Source of the DNA: Scylla paramamosain
Lineage: Eukaryota > Arthropoda > Malacostraca > Decapoda > Portunidae
Direction: 5' to 3'
Assembly: GCF_035594125.1 (NCBI RefSeq)
Contig: NC_087158.1
Coordinates: forward strand, 5,878,501 to 5,942,500
DNA: 64,000 bases
Shown: in pieces, positions 46,832-57,119 of the stretch
How positions within the stretch are numbered: the stretch's first letter is position 1
How the letters are laid out: each line of letters starts with the position of its first letter
Notes under the pieces: generated by a model
Databases searched by the model: none
Told to the model about the DNA's origin: nothing
The model's input: only the letters and a program-made list of their open reading frames with translations
Position numbers and translations under genes: made by a program

Positions 46832-49800
46832 TCACGATGTGAATAATGTCGTGGAAAGTCTCTCCCGATCACGCCACAGACCACTCATTATCCCATCCTC
46901 CCCCTCCCCATCCCCCTCTTCCTCTTCCACCTCCTCCTCCTCCTCCTCCTCTTCCTCATCCACCTCCACCTCCCCCACATCCACCGCCGCCTCCTCTTCC
47001 ATCTCATTCTCCACATCTCTTTCCCGCGGATCATTGTCGGGGTGATAATACGCCCTTGAGGTGTAGCCATCGACGTGAAAGCGCTTGTCGTCAAAATGTG
47101 ACAACGTACGCTTTCGCATACGAGTGGTACAAATTTGTCCTTTCACATTCCTGATATTATAGCAATCTACCATCCCACATGCGACATTATTAAGTGTTTC
47201 CCTATACTGCCGATGCAATATATTTTGCTGAAGGTGAGTTGGAATGCCTTTACCTCGAGATACTTGCTTGTCATCTTCCAACAGCAGCGAATACATCTTT
47301 GGCTTTAATATAATCGCCTCTTTGATGAGCGTGGATCCGGTTTCAGATTTCAGCAAGCCTAGTTGACCCTTCCGCTCCCCATTAAAACACGGGTGATCTG
47401 AAGCAAAGTTACTGGTGTCGAGAAAATTTGCCATGGGTCCATGTTTCAGTTCATCATTTAAGTTTGTAGGTATGTGCAGACTGAAAATGAAACTGTCAGT
47501 ATCTTCATAAGCTAATTTAGCTCTCTCCCCATAATTAGCTTTGATGACACGATACCAAAAGTTGTACATGTACTTCTTTGCCACTTCTAAAATATGGTAT
47601 CCCAAGTAATTTGGCTGCCTGATTTTAATCGTATTCTTACTGTTGACACATATGACTCGGTCCTCGCCTAATTGGTGGACCCTTTTAAAGGATGGATTTC
47701 TTGCATACTTCAGGAAAGACTTTTTTTTTTGTCACTAATTTCTGCTGGAGGCCATACTTCACTTCAGATAACATGGATCTACCATAAACTGCGTTTGACA
47801 TCAGTTTGCAAATGCGATTTTTAATGGCGCACGTCTCATTTTTACGCTGAGCGACGTTCCTTTCTATGAAAGGTTTCAGGTATGGAGCCTGTCTGAAGCT
47901 ATATATAGCATGAACACATTGTATTTCCAGTCCAAGTGAGAGTAAAAGTTGCAGCAATTCCAGACTGATGAGATGATCTTTCAGTCCCTTATGACTGGCC
48001 ACGAGTTTATGATTTTTCCTCCCCAGCTTACGACCCTCAGCTTCTAACAGTCTTTTACTGTACGGCGAGATGTCATCTTCTGTAATAGTCATGTGTGCGA
48101 GGCACAGAGGGAACTCGTCCGTGATCCGAGCCACGTCGGGGGAAACGTCACAGCTGTCTAAATGCAGCCAGTAACCGACGTCGCCATCTGTCGCATGATT
48201 CTGGATGCCAACTTCAAAAAAATCATCCATCTCTGACTGAGAAAGCTTTTTGATGTCACCCATAGGCAGGGGGGAACACATAACGCTTGCATATAATGAA
48301 TTATAGTCCAGATAAAACACATAGGTGCCGGGTCCACCGTCGGGTTCGTGGTTTGACTGCAGGTGTGGCCTGACGCAAGTTACAAAGCCTCCTCGTACAT
48401 TTCTTTTGATCAGGTGATACATGTTAGGGTCGTAAGGTGGATCAAGTTGAACGCCTGTCGACTTTAAAAAAGCGTCATAAGCATAAGAAGACAGTGACAC
48501 GTAATGTGACACGTCCAGCCCATAAAATTCATGCAGGTATGATCTATATTTGAGATATGTGTCGGCTAATAATCCCACATCAATCTCACAATACAGTCTT
48601 ATGTAATCGCCTAAAGTGCGGCAGGATGTCATACTCCACACGCTTTGAGCGTGTTCATATTCTCCAGGTGGCAGAGCCTTCCCCTTGAGCGTGTCATAAA
48701 ATGCCTCATGAGGTGGCAATTGTCGATCTTCTAAGCGGCCAAGGTCGGTGATGTACTCATAACAAAGAAACTGTTTTTGAGTGCAAATTACACGCCTTAC
48801 ATCCTCGGGGAGGTAATTCACCATTTCCTGGGCGTAACGCGTGCTATAGCCCGCCTGCACGTGACTCTGAGCGAGATGACCGAGGCCAGCATTCATAATG
48901 GAAAGCGTGTCCTGAAACTGCAATTCCTTAATCCTTACTTTCAATAAATGCGATTCTGACTTGGCAAGGATGTCCACGTGCGACTCTGGCGAGTGAAGGT
49001 CTTTTATGATTAAGGAGACGTCAAAGCTCATATTATGTGCCAGAGTGATGAGATATTTCCTCATGTCACGACACTGGAGGTTGCATCGTGCGCACAAAGC
49101 CCCTTGTAATTATTTTGTGGTAATGAGTGGTCGTGATGTTTATGAGGTGGGGTTTTCACATTAAAGGGTTGATGGCAGAGCTCGCAGTGACGCTGACGTT
49201 TGAAGTGGGCTTCATCCTCCGCAGACATGCTAATTGGATAGCTAACTACACTTTCCTTGATGATTCCCCAAGCATTGGATAGGCTATCAATGAAATTATT
49301 CACGGGATCTTCACCGAAATAACTTCTCTTTTCCACGACATCTCCATGCCTATTGATGATGAGATACGAGTATCCAATTGGGTCATGTTCAGCTATCACA
49401 CTCCTATTCTCCTTAGGTTTTATCATAGTTTCAAAATCAAAAAATGCTAAGTATGCAGGCTGATAGGTGTAGGAAAAATTTTTAAATTTTACTTTTTCAC
49501 CGTCACCTGGAAAGAGAAGAGTTTGAGTGAAGTCGCAGTGACACTCGTGATCGCTCAAACTGACAGACTTGGGAACTGAGCTGAAACATACTTTGCAAAA
49601 CTGATGACCCTTTGGGGTGGGGCTGCTTCTCGTCAATTTCCGGTGCAGCTTCTCCACGTCTTTAATGAGCGTCATATGTTTTCCACCTAGTAAAAGGAGT
49701 GAGACTACAGTTTTATACTTCCGCGAGCCTTTTCTTGATAATGTTAAATAGTATATCTCACCGCTTTTTGTCAGTGTATAAACGTCCAGAGACAGACAAT

Positions 49801-50568
49801 TTAACCTTTCTAACTGACTCAAGTTCTCCCAAGTCACTGGACTGCCTACTTTTCCGCGCGTGACGTATTTCTCTCCGCCATGCCGTCTCCGTAATATTTT
49901 TGGAATTCTTTTCCAAGGTACACCTCGAGCATGAAGTCTGAAAGCCGCCAAACACTGAATAACACAGGATGAATGTCGGCCATCAGGATTGAAAATTTCA
50001 TTCCCTCCTCGCACGCCTCTAGGATAAGCAACATAATCTCCTATGCCACTACATGCGACGTGCAAGCAATAGTTGATGAAAAAATTCTGAACTCTTGAAA
50101 TGATAAAACCAGATCCTTCAGTCTCGCTGGTAAGGCTTTCCAGCCGACTGTTCAGCTGATGGATCCATAAATCAACAAGGTCAGGCACATCTTGATAGGT
50201 GATCAGTCGTGCTCTAAAAGCAATATGAATGACTCGATGTTCATCCTCGCCTAAGGTAGAGAATTTCACTAGTAACAGAGAAATGTGTGAAAATATTTTC
50301 AGGGTGGGGGGGAATGGCGAGCCGTGTGACGTGAAATATGATCTAATTTCCCGTATAAAGAACTCCCTGTATTCGGTAAGTAGACCGAGTGGATTTCTGC
50401 TTACATGATCAGGTATGTCATATTGATGTCTGGTGAAGCTCCTCATAAAATTTTCCCTCGAGTCAATTAACCGCGGCTCTTCCGACATCCCGCGCTCGTC
50501 AAGGTCTGCATCCGCCGACTCTCCTGCCATGCTGCGCTCATCGTGGTCCGCCTCCGCTTGTGGCGTGT
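46832..50568 (-). CDS. Protein-primed DNA polymerase B (pPolB), main body, two frameshifts
   Basis: This is the Polinton replicative polymerase. The exonuclease Exo I motif FFDFET lies near 49430-49446, Exo II (AHNMSFD) near 49025, and an Exo III-like YCEIDVGLLAD near 48560-48590. The polymerase motifs follow: A (DYNSLYASVM, ~48280-48312), B (KLMSNAVYGRSM, ~47772-47808), C (YEDTDSF, ~47492-47512) and PKMYSL, so catalytic residues are present. The reading frame shifts twice: between about 49075 and 49105, where GLCA is followed by RCNL only in another frame, and at a ten-A run (plus-strand T run 47721-47730), after which ARNPSFKRVHQLGED continues in the first frame. The protein ends in an acidic Glu-rich tail. 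If real, the shifts inactivate the gene; sequencing error is possible in the A run. The 5' exons are described separately. Confidence 0.93.
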
Positions 50569-50600
50569 CTGGGAAGAAAAAATAGAAGTAGCAGCGACAG

Positions 50601-50645
<45 letters not shown>

Positions 50646-51228
50646 GAATTGATATTTACCTTGTGTAGGTAGTGAAGGACTTGAAGTCTCGGAAGAATTG
50701 AATACACTCGGTCCCGGCCGTGGCGAGTCTTAAAAAAAAAGAATATTAGTAGTGGCGGTGGCACCGTATTTATTGCTTTATTATTTGTAGTATTTTTTTT
50801 TTTTCTCACCTCTTCCCCCGCCTCCGCGTGGGATGTCGCCTTGTGACGTCCGCCGACGTGGGCCTTCTACGCCGCCGTTCTGCTCAACCTCAATCGAGTG
50901 TGAGCCTGTACAGGAAGATGTGCTCAGAGCTCAAACTTGTAAAGATTGACAGTCATTTCATCTTTATTATTATACATTCCCGCCAAAATAAATAATAATG
51001 CTTACCAGAAGAAGCAGGATTGCCAACTTCGCAGGTGTGTTCTGGCGGTGGATGTGGAAACAGAAGTCCACACCGCTCGCATAAATCACACTGGTCTTCC
51101 ACACATGAGGGGCAGGATGGATTAGTGCGCCATCTCCCACACACTTCACATAAAATCCGCGCCTCTGCTGTTCCACAGTGAACACCCGTTTTCTTTTCTT
51201 TTTTTTCTATAACATTGTCAACACTTTG
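50569..51228 (-). CDS. 5' exons and introns of pPolB, zinc-finger-like N-terminus
   Basis: Upstream of 50568 the open frame runs into T-rich and ATT microsatellite DNA that is better read as introns. Exon A (51006 to at most 51228) encodes a Cys-rich stretch CEVCGRWRTNPSCPSC, then CDLCERCG and EHTCE, resembling a zinc-binding module. Exon B is 50810-50905 and exon C is 50660-50728. Introns are 50906-51005, 50729-50809 and 50569-50659, with donors GTAAGC, GTGAGA and GTAAAT and acceptors TGTACAG, TTTTTAAG and CTTCCCAG. All three are phase 1 and the frame stays open from exon A into the polymerase. Exon B is Gly/Arg-rich and exon C Ser/Pro-rich. No in-frame ATG was found in exon A (an in-frame TGA lies at 51229-51231), so a further first exon may exist. 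Confidence 0.6.
50601..50645. repeat. (ATT)n microsatellite in a polymerase intron
   Basis: About fifteen trinucleotide repeats inside the proposed third intron of the polymerase gene. Translated, it would give a run of Ile, which argues that it is non-coding. Confidence 0.9.
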
Positions 51229-51399
51229 TCACGGCCGCCATGCCGCGCGGGGAAACACTGAAGCTTCCCGCGCAGATGGTCGCGAGGCCCGTGCCTTGAC
51301 TCGGAAGTAGGCAACACCTGCCTGTTTCATTATCCTCCACTCCACCCATTATCCCACCTTCATCGATTCTCTTCAAAATTTTACGTCCGAGACGCAAAG

Positions 51400-52326
51400 T
51401 TAACGTGGTCTTATATGTAACACGCAAGTAACACTGTTTTCCCCATCTTCAAACTGAATAGGTTTGCCTCTTTGATTAGCAATTTTGATGGCCACACTCT
51501 CTATAGTTGATGCAGAAAGTGGTTTATACGTAATTGAATTCGCACCTTTACTGGTGCTGTCGCCGGGGAGTGGTATGACGTCTAATATATTAACTAGTTG
51601 GTTGCCAAATCGCGAGGGGGAAATGATGTCGGTATAAACGTACATATAATCCGTCCCTGCATCAGCTCGCGGTACGTATTGAGCGAATAATTTTATGGGT
51701 GATGAGGAGGAAGCTTCGCTGGCGTCGGAAGATGAAATGCCGTCGCCAGATCTTTGAAAGTAGACGGTGTAGCGAAAATTTGGATTGAAACCCAGAATGT
51801 GAGCTATATGCGATGCAAATTTTATACTTATATCACTGTAAATACGATCGTCATTAGGAGGGACAATCGCGTTATTCACAACGACCCGCTCCAAGTCGCG
51901 GTCATAATAAATGATATCCGAGTAAGGGAAATAGATCTTAAAGGAGTCATTCAAGATTGCTTGAAGTTCTCTCACTATCTGTCCATTAATTGCCTTAGTT
52001 ATGGCCGGTATGTTCTTATCGGTAAAATTGGAGATGATATTCCTTTCCGGTAGATAGGTATACATATTATATTCATACATATCAAAGTCTGACTGCTTAA
52101 CCCGACCATAGAACGATATACTGGAATTTGGATCCCCTTCCGCAATGCAGTAGAAATATTTAGGGAATAAAATATTACACAGGCCGACTTCATAATCCCT
52201 GCCGGTGTCTAAATGAATGGGTAAGATTCTGTTTTCAAATTCTGTTGTTGTGTTGTTGGGAAATGACCTACCACCTGCAAGAGAAGATAGGTATACGTAT
52301 ATATCGTCACTATCTCTCAATGACAT
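51400..52326 (-). CDS. Minor capsid protein, penton-like single jelly-roll
   Basis: This 308-residue protein resembles the Polinton minor capsid (penton) protein. Early residues carry FPNNTTTEFENRILPIHLD followed by YEVGLCNILFP, a beta-strand pattern typical of these proteins. The middle has HIAHILGFNPNFRY, and the last third has YMYVYTDIISPSRFGNQLV, ITYKPLSASTIESVAIKI and the closing IQFEDGENSVTCVLHIRPR. In the family, pentamers fill the fivefold corners of the shell built by the major capsid protein. It starts at an ATG at 52326, is the first gene inside the right inverted repeat, and is upstream of the polymerase. The frame is intact. Confidence 0.82.
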   Translation of the reverse strand: MSLRDSDDIYVYLSSLAGGRSFPNNTTTEFENRILPIHLDTGRDYEVGLCNILFPKYFYCIAEGDPNSSISFYGRVKQSDFDMYEYNMYTYLPERNIISNFTDKNIPAITKAINGQIVRELQAILNDSFKIYFPYSDIIYYDRDLERVVVNNAIVPPNDDRIYSDISIKFASHIAHILGFNPNFRYTVYFQRSGDGISSSDASEASSSSPIKLFAQYVPRADAGTDYMYVYTDIISPSRFGNQLVNILDVIPLPGDSTSKGANSITYKPLSASTIESVAIKIANQRGKPIQFEDGENSVTCVLHIRPR

Positions 52327-52380
52327 GTTTTTTAAACCCTGTCAACTAACAGACTGACTTTAAACTTTACCTTTTCATGA

Positions 52381-52389
52381 CATATATAC
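52381..52389 (-). promoter_or_regulatory. Candidate TATA box before the minor capsid gene
   Basis: The minus strand reads GTATATATG here, 55-63 bp before the ATG at 52326. It is the first TATA-like sequence inside the right inverted repeat and could drive the first minus-strand gene. Confidence 0.35.
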
Positions 52390-52490
52390 GTCGGCAGACT
52401 GGAGATTATGGCGGTACGGCGTGGATAGTCGCGACGACCTTGACCATAGGGGGAATGTACTGAGATATCGGAGGGAGCACGTGTCGGCTA

Positions 52491-52504
52491 TAATAATAAT
52501 AATA

Positions 52505-52556
<52 letters not shown>

Positions 52557-52570
52557 TAATGATAGTAATA
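52491..52570. repeat. (AAT)n microsatellite at inner edge of right inverted repeat
   Basis: Imperfect AAT repeats, with interruptions not seen in the pure left tract, mark the inner limit of the right inverted repeat. Confidence 0.9.
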
Positions 52571-53537
52571 AGACCGCCATCCGACATAAGTATTACGTCA
52601 GCCATGCCGCTGGCGGTCGGTGAAAGTGGAAGAGGCCGCCGCTCCGCCCTGGCCGTCACAGACGCTTTCTCCAGGTAAAAAGGATGGACAGGTAATGGGA
52701 TCTCGTGCGGCAGTCGCGACGACCTTGACCATAGGGGATGTATTGAGATGTCGGAGGGAACGCGTGATGGCAACACTCAGTCATCCCACCCTCCAGGATT
52801 CCGTGAATGAAAGGGAAAGGGCGACTTCTATGGCAAGCACCGTCAGAGTCCCCTAACCACGCGTGTGTGGCGGGCGGCTGCCACGTCTGGCCGCCAGTCC
52901 ACCCCCCCCCCGGGACCTCGTGGGCAGTCGCAACGACCTTGTCCATATGGGGGTGGAGGATGGTGAGGCGACTTCTATGGCAAGCGCCGTCAGAGTCCCC
53001 TAACCACGCGTGTGTGGCGGGCGGCTGCCACGTCTGGCCGCCAGTCCCCCCCCCCACCTCCCCCCCCCACCTCCCCTCCCCCCCTCCACCCCCTTTTCAC
53101 TCAATTATTTTCCGCCCACCATCATTGATTCATTAGTCATTCCATCGTCGCCGAAGCATAAGGACGCACGCCCCCTCACCTCTTCTCCGTCAGTGTCGCC
53201 GTCACCGTCCCTCCCCCCTCCCTCCCCCCCCCACCCACCCCCCTGATGTCGCCGTCATGAATCACCCCCTTCCCAACCCCCACTAATCTACAGCCTGGGC
53301 CTCCATCTTGACATGGACTGCCACTGAAGTCTACGGAAAATTGCTGTCAGGTTTCCCCATTGCAACTTGATAAGGTCCACACTCGCAATATGGCATGCCA
53401 TCAGAGTCGCTCCTGCGGGTGGGGGTGGGATCCCCATCCTGCCTCCCCCCCCTCCCCCCTCCCCCCTCCCCTCTCCCATCCCCAACACCCTATTTACAGC
53501 CAGGGTCTCCATCCTGAAATGGATCGCCACTCCGGGT

Positions 53538-53645
53538 AATTGCCAGGGGGGTCGACCATCCTTATATGGCAAGCCATGATGGCCCCCCATGAAATGGGGG
53601 CCGTCATGGCTGGCCATATAAGGATGGGCGACCCCCATGGCAATT
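53538..53645. repeat. Subterminal palindrome, right end
   Basis: A 108-bp near-perfect palindrome runs from AATTGCCAG to CATGGCAATT with centre CCCCCCATGAAATGGGGG, ending 11 bp from the element tip. It contains the left-end palindrome sequence plus an extra outer arm, so the right tip can fold into a longer hairpin. Confidence 0.88.
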
Positions 53646-53656
53646 TCCCAACTACT

Positions 53657-53662
53657 CCCATA
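53657..53662. repeat. Target-site duplication, right (CCCATA)
   Basis: Identical to 38075-38080 and directly abutting the right tip ...CCCAACTACT. Confidence 0.95.
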
Positions 53663-55387
53663 TAGGATGCTTTGCATGCACTTTGACGTTTTGGTACCTA
53701 AGAAATTCGAAAACACTTATAATATACGTTTTTGGTAAGGTTGTTGTAATTCTTTTTATAGGGTGCATTGTTTGCATTTTGGCGTTTAGGAATAACTGGA
53801 AAACTCTCATAATACACGTTTTATGTAATGCTGCTTCCCCATATAGAGTGTTTTGGGGTTTTGGTATCATAATACACATTTCTGTTAGAATCGTTTCGTT
53901 TCCCCAAATCGGGCCCTTTGCATGGATTTTGGCGTTTTGTTATTTAAGAACCTGAAAACAATTAAAACACACTTTTTTTGCTAATGTTGCATTAATGCAT
54001 TTTAGCGTTTGATGGTTAATACGCTCAAAAACACTTCAATTACACGTTGTTACCCAAATAGAGTGGTTTGCATGCATATTAACGTTTTGTTATTTAATAA
54101 GCTGAAAAATCTTAAAGTACACGCTTTTGTAAAAAAAAAAAATTCTCATAAAGGATGTTTTTAAAGCGTTTTAGCGCTTTAATACGTAAGATAAAAACAA
54201 AACAAAAAACATTCAAAAACATGTTTATATTTATTTATTTATTTATTTATTTTTTTTACATATAAGGTGCTTTGCATATAAAAACACTGAAAAGACACTA
54301 TTTTAGAAATGCTGTTCTCTTTTCCCATATAAAATGCCTTGCATGAACAGTTGCGTTTTCGTACCTAAGAAAATAACACGTTTTTCTTAGTGTTTTTCTA
54401 TTTCTCCATACAGATTACTATTCATATGTTTTATCGGTTTGTTACCTAAGAAGGTGGAAAATACTCATAAAACAAAATTCTGTTAATATCGTTTCGTTTC
54501 CCCATATCGGGATATTTGCATGCATTTTTGCGTTTTGGTACCTATTAAGCTGGAAAACACTTATGTTATGGGTAAAGTTTCCCCATAAAGGATATTTTGC
54601 CCGCGTTTTATTGTTTTGGTACGTACTCGTAAGAAGCTGAAAAATACTCAAAAGTCACGTTTATTTTAATGTTTTCTTTTTCCCAAATTTTGTTTTATAT
54701 ACTATTCTGCGTTTTGTTGCCTAATACGCTCAAAAACACCCTAATGACACGTTTCTGGTAAAATCCTTTCGTTACCCCAAATAGGGTGTTTTGCAAGCAT
54801 TTTGGAGTTTTGGTAAATACCAAGCAAGAAAAAACTCGAAACACATGTTTTTGATCATGTTGTTCTGATTCTCCATAAAGGGTGTTTTCCATGCGTTTTA
54901 GCGTTTTGGTACGTAAGAAAAAAACACTTATAAGACACGTTTTTGGCAATGTTCTCTTCTTTTCCCATATCGGTTCCTTTGCATGCACTTTGGAATTTGT
55001 GGTACCTAACAAGATCAAAAACATTCATGATACACGTATTTGGTAATCTTTTTTTTTTTTTCATAGAGTTCTTTGCATGTATTTCGTCGTTTTGGTACGC
55101 AATATGGGGAAAACTCATAATAAACGTTTTTGGTATTGTTATTCGGTTTCCCCATATAGACTGATATTCACAAGTTTTAGCCTTTTGGCACATAAAAAGC
55201 TGAATAAAGCTTCTAGCGTTCTAGCTTTTTCCTACATAAGCTGTAAAACAATCAAAAAACACTTTTGTGTTAATATCGTTTCGCTTCCCAATATCAGTTA
55301 ATTTGCATGCATTTTGGTGGTGTTACCTAACAAGCTCAAAACTTTCAAAACTTACGTTTTTAGTAATGTGATTCTTTTTCCTCATAC

Positions 55388-55479
55388 AGGGTATTTTGCA
55401 CGCGTTTTAACTCTTTGGTACGTAAGAGGCTCAAAAAGCCTCTTACGTACCAAAAAGTTAAAACGCGTGCAAAATACCT
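55388..55479. repeat. Near-perfect 43-bp-arm palindrome in satellite
   Basis: The arms GTATTTTGCACGCGTTTTAA ... CGTAAGAGGCT and their reverse complement meet around a five-base loop (CAAAA), with about two mismatches. It joins two monomers head to head. Confidence 0.88.
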
Positions 55480-56456
55480 CAAAAGACACTTAAAAGACAC
55501 TTTTATAATAATGCCCTTTAGTGTTTTGGTACCTAACAACCTCAAAAATACTCCATACACATTTTTTGGTAATGTTGCTTTGTTTTTTTCATATAAGGTG
55601 CTTTGTATGCATTTTTCCATTTTGGTACATAATATGAGGAAAAACACTCATAATAAAAGATTTGGTAATGTTCTATTTCTCTATATAGAGTGCTATTCAT
55701 GTGTTTAAGCATGTTGGTACATAAAAAGATGAAAAATACTCATAATAGAAGTTTCTGTTAATATCCTTTTGTTTACCAATGTCCGGTGATTTTCATGCAT
55801 TTTGGTGTTTTGTTACCTAACATGCTCTAAAAAATCTCAAAGTACACTTTTTTGCTAATGTTTTTTTTCTGTTTCTCCATGAAGAGTGTTTTGTATGCGT
55901 TTCAGTGTTTTGGTAAGTACGAAGCTGAGAGATACTCAAAACAAATTTTTTGTAATGTTTGCTTTTCCCATACAGGATGCTCCGCATGCACTTCAGCATT
56001 TTGTTACCTAACAAGATCAAAATTATTGTTAATACACATTTTTGTTAATGTTGTTTTATTTCTTCATATAGGGTGCTTTGCATGAACTTTACCGTTTTGG
56101 TACCTTACAAACTAAAAAATATTCATAATACACGTTATTGGTAATATTGTTCTGTTTTTCCATATATTGTGCTATTCACGTGTTTTACCATTTTCTTACC
56201 TATGAAGTTCAAAAACACTTATAATACATATTTATGTAATATCGTTTCGTTTCTCAGTATGTATTGCATTTATTTTGGCGTTCTCGTACCTAAAAGGCTC
56301 AAAACTTTCAATACACACGTTTTTGATAATGCTGTTCTGTTTCTTCATAAATGGTGTTATCCATGCGTTTTAGCACGTTTGGTACGTAAGAATCTCAAAA
56401 AAGTTTCAAAAGACACATTTTTAATAATGTTTTCTTTTCCCAAATGGAGTGTTCTC

Positions 56457-57119
56457 CAATTATAAGTGTTTTTAAGTTCCTTAAGAACCAAAAAACTAAA
56501 ACCCACATATAACACTCTTTATAAAGAAAAAAAAAATAAATATATAAAAAAAACGGCAAATTTTTTATTTTTTTTTATTCATCTTCAAAGGTACCGAGAT
56601 GCCAAAATTCTGGGAAAATTCTGGCCAATTATGTGATAAAAGAATATTATCAAAAAAGTTAATTTTAGCTTTTTTTTGGGAATGTTATGTACCAAACTCT
56701 AAAGTGAATGCAAAGCCACCTGCATGAGGAAATTAAACGACTTTACGAGAAACCTTACTTTTGAGTGTTTTTCAGTATGTTAGGCACCAAAACGATAATA
56801 ATATGGAAGTCACTAAATATGGGAATCCAAAACAAAATTACTGAAAACGTGTCTTTTCCTCGTTTTACGTAGAAAAACGCTAAAAAGGATGCAAACCAAC
56901 CAATATGAAGAAATAGAATAACATTATCAAAAATGTATATTTTGAATGTTTTTGAGCTTGTTGCCTAAAAAAAAAAATGCAAAAATGGATGGAAAGTATT
57001 GCAAAACAAAAGGACATTCCGAGAAACGTGTATAATGAGTGTTTTATAATTCCACAAGAACCAAAAGGCAAAAAACGCAAAAACTCGTGTACCTAGAGAA
57101 GTTTCTTAGATACCAAAAT
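56457..57119 (+). repeat. Diverged forward satellite block joining HOR copy 4
   Basis: A block with the 1.1-kb landmarks (A/T microsatellite, GGTACCGAGATGCCAAAATTC) but more divergent than the HOR copies. At about 57120 it becomes nearly identical to the end of a HOR unit (compare 13085). Confidence 0.75.

Larger units (their letters stand above)
38081..53656 (-). mobile_element. Polinton/Maverick self-synthesising DNA transposon
   Basis: This 15,576-bp element begins AGTAGTTGGGAAATTGCC and ends with its exact reverse complement. It has ~1.1-kb terminal inverted repeats and a 6-bp CCCATA target duplication. It carries the whole Polinton core: protein-primed DNA polymerase B, retrovirus-type integrase, packaging ATPase, adenain-like protease, and major and minor jelly-roll capsid proteins, all on the minus strand. 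Base composition is plainly richer in G+C than the surrounding satellite. Two frameshifts in the polymerase and a stop in a small gene suggest that it is defective as assembled. Adintovirus-type elements share this gene set; the satellite context and target duplication show that this copy is integrated. Confidence 0.97.
52491..53656 (-). repeat. Right terminal inverted repeat of the Polinton
   Basis: Reverse complement of the left repeat, from an AAT microsatellite (52491-52570) to the tip. It has a ~350-bp segment (about 53210-53560) missing on the left and lacks the left-specific ~330 bp with the T run. It contains two direct copies of the unit with CCACGTCTGGCCGCCAGTCC, and C runs of up to ten. 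No gene is seen. Confidence 0.9.
53657..56456 (-). repeat. Diverged satellite monomers, reverse orientation (right of Polinton)
   Basis: Continuation of the inverted block of old ~95-bp monomers seen at 37197-38080. It ends near 56456, where forward monomers resume (GTGTTTTTAAGTTCCTTAAG). No gene is seen. Confidence 0.85.

Noticed and set aside
49061..49110. Programmed ribosomal frameshifting in the polymerase
   Set aside because: No clear slippery heptamer followed by a stem-loop was seen, and a second shift exists in a homopolymer; mutation or sequencing error is simpler.
50569..50809. Continuous N-terminal polymerase frame back to 50809, including runs of Ile and Phe
   Set aside because: The Ile and Phe runs come from an ATT microsatellite and T tracts that lie between good splice donors and acceptors; reading them as introns keeps the frame and removes the low-complexity residues.
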